A DNA stretch of 64,000 nt from Liolophura sinensis (Eukaryota; Mollusca; Polyplacophora; Chitonida; Chitonidae): positions 15,126,281 to 15,190,280 of the forward strand of contig NC_088301.1 in assembly GCF_032854445.1 (NCBI RefSeq), in the 5' to 3' direction. The translations under genes were made by a program, and so were the position numbers. Under the pieces are notes generated by a model, which saw only the letters and a list, made by a program, of their open reading frames with translations, ran no database searches and was not told the origin of the DNA. Shown here piece by piece: positions 1 through 9,330 of this stretch (positions are counted from its first letter, which is position 1; each line of letters starts with the position of its first letter).

Positions 1-1243
1 ACAGATCATATCTACGTTTCATATTCTTCTGAGTACATTCAAGATTGGCTTTAGCCAATTCACATTCTCTGACAAGCTTGGCACGAAAATCAGATACATA
101 ATCCAAAAAATTTACATTACTTGTGTCATCATTGAGAAACTGTTCCTTGTAAATTAACAATGGTCCTCTAACAGTATGTCCAAATACTAAATCAAATGGA
201 CTGAAACCAAATGATTCTTCTACTGACTCTCGAACAGCAAACATAAGAAATGGAATACCTTCATCCCAGTCTTTCTCTGTGTCATAACAATAAGTCTTAA
301 TCATGTTCTTTAATGTTTGGTGAAATCTTTCAATTGCACCTTGACTTTCTTGGCGATAGGCAGAAGACTTGTATTGTTTAATGCCTAACTGGTACATACC
401 TTGCTGAAAAATACCAGACATAAAGTTTGAACCTTGATCAGACTGTATGGATTTGGGTAAACCAAACAGAGTAAAAAACTTTGTTAAAGCTTTTACAACA
501 GACTTGGTGTTTATATTCCTTAAAGGAACAGCCTCGGGAAATCTGGTTGCTGTACACATAATAGTTAACACATACTGATTCCCAGACTTCGTCATAGGCA
601 GAGGGCCTACACAATCAATCAATATTTTGCTGAATGGCTCTTGAAAAGCTGGTACAGGCTCTAATGGTGCCTTAGGAATGATCTGATTAGGCTTACCCAC
701 TACCTGGCATGTATGACATGATTTACAAAACTGGGTTACATCTCCATTTAATCCTGGCCAAAAGAAGTGGTTCAGTATCCTGTTGTAGGTCTTGTTAACA
801 CCAAAGTGACCAGCCAATGGCATTTCATGTGCCATACGTAAAATTTCAGTTCGGTATGCCTTAGGTACAACAATCTGATGTTTAACTGCCCAGTCATCAT
901 CAACAGATACATCAGGTGGTCTCCATTTACGCATAAGTATATCAGACTTGACATAAAAACACACAGGTTCACAATCATCGAGAGCTCTGTCAAACAAACA
1001 TGAAATTTCTGGGTCTTTATGCTGTTCAGTTACAAGCTGATGTTTAGAAACATGTGATATGCCACTAGGTGCACAATGGTCTGATTCATCATTATCAATA
1101 CAGTCGCCTTGAGTAAACATTTGTGTAAGAAATGTATCATTTAAGTCCGTTACTGCGTTTTTGCCGTTATCAGAAAGTTTGTTTGACATAGACCTCGCTA
1201 CAGCACAAGAGGGATACAAATCTGGAATTTCTTTCTCAACAGA
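1..1243 (-). pseudogene. Integrase region of Gmr1-like pol, partial
   Basis: The reading frame is open from the TGA at 1,244-1,246 to the window edge. Residues from about 1,020 downward form a variable spacer, then the N-terminal zinc finger (LAGHFGVNKTYNRILNHFFW, followed by CKSCHTC at about 703-723). The catalytic core has the first Asp in IDCVGPLP (about 602-619), the second in IQSDQGSNF (about 424-446) and the Glu in SQGAIERFHQ (about 327-350). All three acidic residues of the DDE triad are present. This enzyme joins element cDNA to host DNA in the nucleus. It should be translated as part of the pol polyprotein, but the frame is cut off from protease by stops and a shift around 1,243-1,259. 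The domain itself looks intact as far as the window shows, so the copy is probably fairly young or the damage is recent. Confidence 0.88.
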
Positions 1244-1256
1244 TCAGCAGTTTGAT

Positions 1257-1778
1257 TTAAACAAGTTTATCAGTCACAATAGGATTAACCATTACTTTAT
1301 CACCAGCAAGATCATTACCAAGTAATACATGAATTCCTTTAAAAGGCAAAGTAGGAATAATACCGAGAGCAAAAGGACCCGAGATAACATCTGATGACAA
1401 CTAAACTTTGTGAAGAGGCACAGATTCAAATTCAGCATAGCTTTCGCCTCTAATTAACACATTTGATCCAGAATATGACTCATCAGAAAATGGCAAAACA
1501 TCTTGTAGCAATAAAGACTGAGACGCTCCATTATCTCTTAATACCCTGATCTTTGTATTACAAGACAAGTTACTTTTAAGTGAGATTTTACCGTCACAAA
1601 TAAATGGCTCAAAAACCTTCACAACATTATCCTGTGAATTCTGCGTACAATCTACTGGTGGAGTCTTAACATAATAAAATGCATCAACATTGTTCACTAT
1701 ATCATACTTTTTAGCAGTAACACACAAACCAGTAGGCTTGCAGCCACCCTCCTGTTCCTTCTCTTTAAAGCATAACAA
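1257..1778 (-). pseudogene. Retropepsin-like aspartyl protease of Gmr1-like element, broken by a stop
   Basis: The frame encodes the active-site motif IRVLRDNGASQSLLL, in which DNGA takes the place of the usual D-S/T-G-A. About 60 codons later comes GNDLAGDKVMVNP, the conserved end region of the protease in this retrotransposon group. A TAG at about 1,401-1,403 (after SVPLHKV) and a TAA at 1,257-1,259 interrupt the frame. The protease cuts the Gag-Pol polyprotein during particle maturation. Asn next to the catalytic Asp, where Ser or Thr usually forms the fireman's grip, may be a family trait or a lesion; I cannot tell from one copy. Integrase begins almost at once downstream. Confidence 0.78.
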
Positions 1779-2330
1779 TTTGACATGACATGGCCTGGCT
1801 TCCTACAATAATTACATGTAACCCTGCTAAACTGTCTATCAGTAAATGTATGGTCAGACCTTCGTTGAGTAGTGTTCGAATTAACAGGTCTTCTTTGCTC
1901 ACCTGATTTGTCAGAATTTTTAGCCTGTTTCAGTGGGTCTAAATTTGAGTCAAATGAACCGCTGGAAGAGGGTTGAGGCTTTCTAAATGTAGACGGCCTT
2001 TTCTGAAATGAGACCTTATGTGTAACCATGTAAGTATCGGCCATAGTAGCTGCTGCTTCTAATGTTTCAGCCTCTATGTCCTCAATGAAAGTTCTGAGAT
2101 CATCATTAATACACCTTTTAAAGTCTTCAATCAGAATGATCTGTTTTAACTTTTCATAATCTTTACCTACACTTTTAGCTTAACACCACCGATCAAACAA
2201 TTGTTCCTTCTGCCTACCAAATTCAATGTAAGTCTGATCTCTTTTCTCAAAATTTCTAAATTTCTGCCGATAAGCCTCAGGCACATCATAATCTGCAGCC
2301 TGTTCTGTTGATAACTCAACTATGTATATA
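1697..2330 (-). pseudogene. Gag C-terminal half with CCHC zinc knuckle, broken
   Basis: The segment reads LSTEQAADYDV.PEAYRQKFRN, then a basic, Ser/Pro-rich linker, then the knuckle CNYCRKPGHVMSNC (about 1,780-1,825), a single nucleocapsid-type C-x2-C-x4-H-x4-C motif. A TAA at about 2,180-2,182 interrupts it. The frame of the knuckle does not continue into protease: the protease frame overlaps it at 1,697-1,778, so an indel lies near 1,755-1,775. The junction near 2,320 is also out of frame with the upstream gag segment. The join after DYDV to PEAYRQ looks shortened, which I infer to be an internal deletion. The role would be RNA binding and packaging inside virus-like particles. Confidence 0.75.
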
Positions 2331-2877
2331 TCCATAGCTTTTTAGGCCACTCTAAATTTTGAGCAATCGTCTCAAACTGTAGAAAATATTTATCTACATC
2401 AGTCTCACGAAATTGTGGCACCACTCTTATGTTTCTAGCGACGTCAAATTTTGGAGGCATATCAGAAAAACTTAAGCCAGACCTATCTCCTTCTGGTCTC
2501 CTCGCTTCAATTTCGCTCTGAAGTTTCAATTTCTCCAGTTCGAACATTCTTTCATTTTCCCTTTCTCTAAACAACCTTTCGTTTTCTTTTTCTTTAGGCA
2601 ATCTTTCATCTTCCTTTTCTTTAAACAATCTTTCATTTTCCTTTTCCTTCAGTTTTAACTCCTTCAGTCTTATTACATTGGAATCATCGCCCTCAGGCCT
2701 GCACGCATCTAATGCACTTTCATCAAACTTCTGTAATTCTACCAAACATTTAGCAATACTAAACTGCATATCTTTCTTGCGTAAGGATCTTTTGACATTA
2801 AGATTTAGGTACTTGCTTAAAGCATACAAATCATTCTTATTTAACACATCAAAAATGTCCCGATCTGGCGCTTCCAT
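2320..2877 (-). pseudogene. Gag N-terminal half of Gmr1-like element
   Basis: A 185-codon frame starts at the ATG at 2,877, about 120 bp inside the primer-binding site, which supports this start. Residues 1-50 are helical and resemble a SAP/SCAN-like Gag head. Residues 70-115 are a charged coiled-coil of near-tandem KEKENERLFKEK repeats. Near the end, FRETDVDKYFLQFETIAQNL and WPKKLW are typical of capsid regions in this retrotransposon group. The frame ends at a TAG just after WPKKLW, where the related capsid would continue, so this copy is interrupted. The Lys/Glu repeat is encoded by purine-rich DNA and may vary in copy number between insertions. Confidence 0.78.
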
Positions 2878-2994
2878 AAACTTGGGCTTAAAATCCGATA
2901 TGATGAATAAAATCTGCTGGCAAAATTTACTACAAAGTCAAAGACTTAAAAAATGACACAACTTACACAAAATACACTTCCAATTCAAATTCAA

Positions 2995-3012
2995 TTCCCG
3001 GACAAGCCCCCA
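2995..3012 (-). other. Primer-binding site, tRNA-Pro type
   Basis: Read on the minus strand the 18 bases are TGGGGGCTTGTCCGGGAA. This is one or two changes from the classic proline-tRNA primer site of gammaretroviruses. It lies three bases inside the LTR end and about 120 bp before the gag ATG, as expected for initiation of minus-strand cDNA synthesis. Confidence 0.75.
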
Positions 3013-3015
3013 ATT

Positions 3016-3323
3016 TGTTACGACCCGAACTGTCTGTGTTATAAAGAGATGGCTTGTTCGAAATACACGACAGTTTAGCCGCACAAAAAAGTAACCAAAA
3101 CCAGCAGATTTTATTTTACAACAATTTATTACGTTTAACAAGAACAGATAACAAGACTTTTACAAATACTAAAGTACTTAAGTTTTACAAGAAAGGATAG
3201 CAGTATCTATACAATACTAAGTAGATGCCTTTGCGAGATGTACTTTTATTATTGTATGGTTTGTGGCATCAATGTATATGCGTAAAGGAGTTTAGAGCAG
3301 CGTGTTGAGGGTGTTACCTGACA
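3016..3323 (-). repeat. Probable 5' LTR of the Gmr1-like element
   Basis: In plus orientation the segment starts TGTTACGACCC next to the primer site and can end at GTTACCTGACA, giving TG...CA termini and about 308 bp. On the minus strand it carries AATAAA-type polyadenylation signals (about 3,110-3,135) in an AT-rich stretch. The outer edge is inferred only from the terminal dinucleotides, because the second LTR is outside the window. Confidence 0.5.
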
Positions 3324-3512
3324 ACAGATCGCAGTCACGGTCGACAGAAATATTGCTTCATGCCCATGAGGATATTATGTCAGCAAAATAGTTTTAAAAA
3401 GCTTTCAAACATCAGATATGATATTAAATTATTAAATCTGAAACCTCGGGCGAAAGAAATATACATATGTTTCAAAAGAAAAAGTTACTAAGCCTATTAA
3501 TACATATAAACG

Positions 3513-3670
3513 CCGAAGGGCTCTCTGAAAGGAATGGGTTGGCTTTGATACTCATACTGCTGTGAAGAAAATTTAGTCCAACTGTGCTGGTTATGGTCAC
3601 CTTATTTTCTCAGTTCTACAAGCCAGTATAATTGACTTCTTAGAAGCGGTGCTTTTTAATTTCATCTCTT
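3513..3670 (+). repeat. Dispersed direct repeat R5, copy 1
   Basis: About 158 bp beginning GAAGGGCTCTCTGAAAG and ending GAAGCGGTGCTTTT...TTTCATCTC, matched with moderate divergence at 4,078-4,236 in the same orientation. It has no coding frame and no tRNA-like head. The rest of 3,324-4,077 shows nothing I can assign. Confidence 0.75.
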
Positions 3671-4077
3671 TTTAATCTCGTGTAAGATTACAAATCTTGG
3701 TTTGTAATCTGACATTTATAAATTACACAACGGATCGTTGACTATTTGTATAATTTTTACGTAAACCAAATGATGTTTATACCCTACCTGTCACCCGTAC
3801 GACGATGGTAAGTTTTATGAGAGGAAAACACCTGACAAAACGACCACTTTTCGCCGGGTACCTAATACATGTCCTGACTCAAATTCAGGGCCAGGATGAG
3901 ATGTATTCGAAAACGCAACCACTTGATTCTACAACGTATCACGTAAACGCGCCGCAATTTCCTCTCACACACACCAGGAATTCGACACGCGCACGACAGA
4001 TTTAGACATTGCCTGCGCCCCTACATTAACAGCACCGCTTATTTGCGTGAGCTAGACTATAAATCACTATAAAAGGT

Positions 4078-4236
4078 GAAGGGCTCTCTGAAAGAAATGG
4101 GTTGGGTTTGATACTCTTAATGCATTTTAGAAAATTTACCCCAATTGTGCTGCTTGCGGTCACCTTATTTTTTGGTTCTCAGGTTTTACAAGCCAATATA
4201 ATTGGCTTCTTAGAAGCGGTGCTTTTGATTTCATCT
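4078..4236 (+). repeat. Dispersed direct repeat R5, copy 2
   Basis: Partner of the copy 565 bp upstream. An open frame running from here to about 4,518 is mostly repeat and an A-rich tract (4,320-4,337) and is not judged to be a gene. Confidence 0.75.
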
Positions 4237-4616
4237 CGCAAAGCACGTAACGGAAAATATATACTTACGCAAAGAGTAATTTTCCATCCCATTTCTTTTA
4301 ATCCATTTCAACAAATTATAAAAAAAAAAAAAAAAACATTTCCAGCCTGTGCGTATAACAGCGTGTTATCAAGATTCGGTCATTTATTACAAACATATAA
4401 GTTTTTGTATTGGTTTCGAAAATTTTCGGTTTCCATGAAGTTAAATTTATGTCACTGTGTAGAAATTATTTTAATTTCGGTGTGGTTTGAACAGCTATGG
4501 GTATTTGTATACATGTAGGTAGTGATGTGTATCAGAGTCTGTACGCCCACTTCCTGTAAGTTTACCTTGGTCAGCTTATCTTTGCTCTGCCAGCACTGAG
4601 TGGTCACGAAGCAACC

Positions 4617-4640
4617 GGGGGGGGGGGGGAGGGGGGGGGG
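4617..4640 (+). repeat. Poly-G tract
   Basis: Two runs of G broken by a single A, followed by TTGACAAG. Similar runs occur at about 27,509-27,527 and 40,003-40,028. It is low-complexity sequence with G-quadruplex potential. The rest of 4,237-5,100 holds no feature I can support. Confidence 0.8.
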
Positions 4641-5111
4641 TTGACAAGTTAATTATATATCATATATATGTCGTTATGCTATGGTATGTCTTAAATCCGG
4701 ACTGCAATGCAACTATATGTCTAGTGGGCAGATACGCCCCTTGCTTTAACACAGGTCAAGATAAGGAATGACCACTGGTATGGTCAAGGGATCTGACCTT
4801 CGCTCTAGTGCGTGCATGATACATGCACTAGCGTCAAGTGTATGCCTCTTAAGAAGAAAGAATAAAAGCAAAGCGAAGCCTGCAGTCCGCAGACTTAACA
4901 TCTTGTCTCTGACTGATCTCGTTTCTGTTTTGTTCTTCTGTCAACTGGTCTTTAACGTCAAAACCCAGTCCAATACTGGGACTAGCCTGGAGTTCTACGG
5001 GTATATGGAAAGAGCGCCCCCAACCTATTCAAGTGGCAAGCCCTAACATCGAGCACAAAAAGGTTGCAAAAGTTTGCAACTGGTCCAGGATAAAAATAGG
5101 CGATAACTCAC

Positions 5112-5179
5112 CGGTTGACTCTGCAGCAAACACACTATGTCCCGAATGGTCAGAAGCAACACAGCTCCCACAGCTCCTT
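5112..5179 (-). CDS. Candidate exon 4 of unrecognised multi-exon gene
   Basis: A 68-nt open segment. On the minus strand the acceptor is CCGACAG|AAGG and the donor CAACCG|GTGAGT, a near-consensus donor. With two leading bases it reads GAVGAVLLLTIRDIVCLLQS and ends on a codon boundary. The preceding candidate exon ends with one base, so the frame joins exactly, forming a Glu codon. The intron between them is 136 bp. The segment is hydrophobic, either a membrane helix or a buried helix of a helical-repeat protein. A possible terminal acceptor follows at about 5,048 (GTTAG|GGC, then a stop six codons later), but this is weak. Confidence 0.4.
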
Positions 5180-5315
5180 CTGTCGGATTGATGTTTAGCA
5201 TTTAGCATACAAGTTTTTGTATTGGTTTCGAAAATCCCTAGCACAGATTCTAGGGTTGATAATTGGCTGAGGCAAATCACGATTTCAAGTCGCAACGTTG
5301 AAGTCAGACACCTAC

Positions 5316-5497
5316 CTCGCCAAAAAATGTCCACCTTTCGAACCATAAAGAGAACTGTTAAAACAGGAGCCACACGTAGATGATCGGTAGACATTGCGAT
5401 GGAAAGTATTAATTCAGTTAACATCATACATGACACAAAGTCCAGCATATCTAGATAGGGGATGCCATTGGAAAGACGCCACAACTGGTGCCTTCGA
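5316..5497 (-). CDS. Candidate exon 3 of unrecognised multi-exon gene
   Basis: 182 nt, open throughout in one frame. The acceptor has a good pyrimidine tract (TTCTTCCTCTCCCAAAACTCTAG|T) and the donor is GGCGAG|GTAGGT. The peptide begins RRHQLWRLSNG and contains two hydrophobic stretches, LDMLDFVSCMMLTELILS and VAPVLTVLFMV, before FWR. These suit either two membrane segments or amphipathic helices of a HEAT-like solenoid; I do not recognise the family. Phases fit both neighbours. The open frame extends left past the donor to 5,029, but that extension is intron plus exon 4 in another frame. Confidence 0.42.
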
Positions 5498-5528
5498 CTA
5501 GAGTTTTGGGAGAGGAAGAACATGCCCA

Positions 5529-5620
5529 TAGAGTTACTTCACTGGAAGTTCAAACCTGTGGCACTGTAGCGTAAGACCAAAGTTGGTGCTGTCAAAAGCC
5601 AAGAAGCTTTTTTACACGGG
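5529..5620 (+). repeat. Dispersed repeat R4, copy 1
   Basis: The stretch from GTTACTTCACTGGAAGTTCAAA to AAGAAGCTTTT matches 17,956-18,050 with scattered differences and small indels. It is non-coding and its class is unknown. It lies in the long putative intron. Nothing else is evident in 5,621-6,900. Confidence 0.45.
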
Positions 5621-6923
5621 CTGCTTTTCTCTGCACTTGTACCTCAAGTACGTCTTCTTATTCCTGGGTAAAAATGAGATTTCCATGAGACAAACAATGA
5701 AATTAAAATCAGCTCTTGAAATATTAACCACATGATTATACGAGAGCCGCATGTGTACGGATATGTTTGAGTTGATGTCTTATTTTTGATCACACCTATT
5801 ATCTCAATTTTTGGTATTCTGTGCGATAGATTAAGATGGCTGTTTTTTGTATTTTGGGCTTTTAAACCCAACGGATTTCGGTAACATGAAGTGTTAGGGA
5901 GGTCTTACGCATCGTTCCCAAAACTTTTCAAAACAGAATTTGACAGCATTCACCTCGCTTGTGGAATTCATGTGTGTGGTATTGTAAACAGGAGATAATA
6001 TTATGCGCAAATTATAATTTCAGTTTAGCCAGAGCTGTTACAACAGTTTTCTCTTGTTTAAAGGTGGAATACAGAAACAGGTTGATGTTCCATTGTGTTT
6101 GGACTTAATCCCTTTTCTTCATGCTAGATCTGTCAGTTTTAAAGTGAGCAGCATATAAAAAAGCCTAATTAAACAAGTAAAAATAAACCTTGTAAATAAT
6201 ATTCTTGTGTGACCTTGTTTTTCAGATATTGTCATAATAATGATATTCGTTCGGTAGTATTATTTATAAAATAAGTGAAGTCCACAACGCTAAAGGATGA
6301 ACAGGTGACTTTACCATGATTAAAAACGGTCACCGTTATGACGATGATGATTAATTTTAAAACATCAAGGTAGAATTCTAAACTGTATGGAATATACAAC
6401 GTGCCTTCTTTTTCTAAGTTTTAAACTCATGATTAGTAATGTGCATTGTCACGTGCTCTATAAAAGGCAGTCCCAGCCATGGAACGCTGGAGGCCCTCAC
6501 CGGCTGTAAAAGAAAACGGCCATAAAACGCCCGAGGTCCCCGCAGTCTATACATGTATAAGAACAAATCCACAAACCGCCAACGGCACCCGCCGTTAGTA
6601 CAAGAACACAGCCACATATCGTTGAGGTCGAAGCGAGTTCAAGTTTCCTGATCGCGGCCAGAGACTGCAACTTAACGGGAACAAGCCTCTAGTTTTATTA
6701 TACAGTTGAAGTAATCTGAGCTTCTACTGTAAAAAAATTTGCTTAGACAACCCTGTGTTTTAAATCACTGCCTCCAACGCCAGGCACCTAAGTGTTAGCG
6801 ATATATGTCAACGGCTAACAGGCCTTCTTTAATTGGTCGGAGTACTTAGAGTTAACATGCATAAGCCGCCAGCTGATGAGAAACGACACAGATCCCTCAC
6901 TGTCGAACCTGCCCTATTGATTA

Positions 6924-7101
6924 ATGCCATTTCGAAAGTGGTTTTCAGTAACAGCTTTATCGTTATTTGGGATTACACATTCCGCATATTGTACAGATTC
7001 TAGTGCCAGGGTGAAAGCAGGCTGGGAAGCCGATCTCAGATTCGCGGCACGTGATCACCAGCATGTCACCAACAACCCTCTCAACATATCAAACATATCA
7101 G
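6924..7101 (+). CDS. Candidate first exon with signal peptide
   Basis: The ATG at 6,924 opens a frame whose first 23 residues (MPFRKWFSVTALSLFGITHS and on) look like a signal peptide: basic start, hydrophobic core, small residues before a likely cut. The frame reaches ATATCAG|GTTAGTGG, a good donor, at 7,101/7,102, after about 59 codons. The mature part has no motif I recognise. It would be a plus-strand gene inside a putative minus-strand intron. I see no second exon downstream, so this may be chance. Nothing else is supported in 7,102-8,080. Confidence 0.2.
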
Positions 7102-8084
7102 GTTAGTGGATGTCATTGAAAAAGTGTCCTATAGTAACGGTATTGTCGATGTTTGGATTTACCCTTTCCGAGTACGGCATAGATCCGAGTGTGGTGCTGA
7201 GAGCTTACTCCCCAGCTGATTATCATTCTTCAAGAAATTTGTAAGGTAATTGGCGAAATGCAGAGGATTTCACCTTCAAATGTGTTTCTAAGTCGGCGTA
7301 AAAATCCAATCAAGAACACAATGATATACTTATAAGAAATATGTCTCATCCGTCTAAAAGTTTGAAGTATTCATTTAGAAGACAAAATCGGAGACACTTT
7401 GAATTCTGTCCTTGGTATTACAACATACAGGCAACTCTAGACATAGTGAGGCAGCTGCCATCAACTCGGACGCCCTTGAGGGCAATGTCTTGTAGCCTCT
7501 AACGACATATCTCTGACATCAATGTTGACCATCTGTGAAGCAAAAACTGCGTACAAGGAATACTTACCTGCGGTGAAATACATCTGTCATATATGAGATT
7601 TCATTTTGGCGTTTTAAAGTATGCTCTTCCGCATTAATTAGAGCATTCCAAGTAAAGAGGAAGTTTTAGGGAATAGTTAGGCATTTCTGTTGAGAAACGT
7701 TACAGTGGCCACATAAATATGAAAGCTAATGTATTTCCCCAAACGCACAACCCAGGCAGGTTACACAAGGACAACTGCTACAAATACTACATGTATTAGA
7801 TGAGACTGAGTGACAATGTCGATGTGGTCTGTTAGAGCAAAATATATTTGTTACAAATATAGATAGACTTTTGATTTTTTTCAGTGCTTATACTAGCAGT
7901 ACATGGTGGTATTTTTCTCTTTAACAGTGTTGGTCGATCACTGGGTTTTGACTGTGGATATCCGAGTTAAAATCTTAGTGTGACCTAAACAATACAAATG
8001 TTGCACCATTACTATTTTTTTTTTGTTTGGTGTTTTACGTCACAGTAAAGGGTGAGCATTCCCTGGTTCCTTTGCATTGTTTAA

Positions 8085-8185
8085 ATCTTATTGTATGTTA
8101 AATATTATAGCCAACCTAGCATTTTGAGTATTTCTATACCAGTGACTACTAATAAATTCCATTTAACATCACACATTGGTTTTTT
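8085..8185 (-). repeat. Dispersed repeat R1, partial copy
   Basis: The sequence around CATTTTGAGTATTTCTATACCAGTGACTACTAATAAATTCC matches the 3' end of R1 (full copies near 26.8, 30.0 and 35.7 kb) in reverse orientation. Confidence 0.5.
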
Positions 8186-8389
8186 TATTCTTTAACGTAA
8201 CTGTTTGTTTGTGTCTTTATTCACCAAATTAAATTAGATGACAACAAGTAAGGGTTGATATTAAGTACAAAGATGACTTGTTCTATCCCATTGAAACATT
8301 GGTATATCAATGGACATTATTACATTGATGGTGAATAGCATAGTATACATTTTCTGGGGTAAGTAGTAAATTGACTTCCCTGTGTATAT

Positions 8390-9330
8390 TAAGAAAATGT
8401 TTCAAATCGTTTGGTTGAGGAGATATTCCCTTAATTTGGATTTAAACAAAAAATGTTACTGGATACTTTTGAATGAATCAGACAGTCTATTCCATTCGCG
8501 AGAACTTTAGAACCCAAAACAGTGGAACTTAATGGTCGATGCAAATTGAATTTTGGGTCCTTGTGGGGTACTGGTGGGTATCAGGCTGTCTTTTGAAAAA
8601 CTGACATATGGATAAAGGAAGGACGCCATTAAAGTACATGAACCTATGACAAAGACCAAGGCGGGAGAAGAGGTTGATACTGGCAAGATTAAGTATTTTA
8701 TAAGGTTTACAAATAGGGGCTGTATGGTGAAGTCAGTGTGATGCAGATATGATAAGGAGAACAGGTTTCTGAAGGACAAATAGCTGTTTCGAGTGCATGG
8801 TGTATGTCCCCACAGGGCATTAGCACACGAGAGATAAGGGTATATGAGAAAATAGTTGAGAATAACCATTTTTTTTCTTTACTGAGCGCACTATATTCTT
8901 AATAATACCGATATTTCGATAGTTTATAGGTGATGTCCAAGTGAGATCATCATTAACCATGATTCTTAAATTAACGTACAAAAGTTTTATTTATATTGCC
9001 CAAGATTACACTGGAAGAGAATGACCTGCATTTAGCAGACATAATATGCATGCACTTGGTTTTACTTATATTCAAAGATAGTTTGTAGGCAAAGAGCCAT
9101 CTGCACACTTTTCATAACTCAACAGACATTGTATTTACAGCCTCTTTTCCATTGATATGGGACGAGGCAAGGCTTGTATCGTCAGCAAATAGGATAAAAC
9201 TTCGGTAATTCGGAAGACGCTATGATATCATTTATATAAAACAAGAAAAGAAACGGTCCAAGTATAATCTTTAAAACTCGCCTGTTTGGCGGGTATTTTA
9301 TAATCAATCTGACTAGCAATCGTAGAAAAG
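8390..9330 (-). mobile_element. 5'-truncated non-LTR retrotransposon (LINE) remnant
   Basis: Minus-strand pieces of reverse transcriptase appear in order: LGPFLFLFYINDI (about 9,225-9,265), then after a frameshift FILFADDTSLASSHINGKEA with the catalytic FADD (about 9,145-9,200), then a stop and WLFAYKLSLNISKT. Further on, an open frame at 8,507-8,869 holds the C-terminal NALWGHTPCTRNSYLSFRNL and HHTDFTIQPLFVNLI patterns of CR1/Jockey-type LINEs. A later frame gives THQYPTRTQNSI. Frames change at least twice and stops are present, so it is dead. It lies in the same orientation as the putative host gene around it. Both outer borders are approximate. Confidence 0.75.

Larger units (their letters stand above)
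1..3323 (-). mobile_element. Gmr1-like Ty3/gypsy LTR retrotransposon, 5' part, truncated by window edge
   Basis: Read on the minus strand, the order is LTR, primer-binding site, gag, CCHC zinc knuckle, aspartyl protease, integrase, then the window ends. The distance from the protease active site to the integrase HHCC finger is under 1 kb and holds no reverse transcriptase or RNase H. Standard Ty3/gypsy elements place RT and RNase H there. The integrase-before-RT order is known from Gmr1-like elements (first described in cod and other deuterostomes) and resembles Ty1/copia. The copy is damaged: in-frame stops lie near 2,180, 1,401, 1,257 and 1,244, the frame changes between knuckle and protease, and there is an apparent deletion in gag. 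It is therefore not expected to be autonomous. RT should lie left of position 1 if the family order holds. Confidence 0.85.

Noticed and set aside
772-993. 73-codon minus frame
   Set aside because: Out-of-frame shadow of the integrase region.
2678-2956. 92-codon plus frame
   Set aside because: Antisense of the Gag coding segment.
4102-4518. 138-codon plus frame
   Set aside because: Covers repeat R5 and an A-rich tract; no motif, and its composition follows the repeat.
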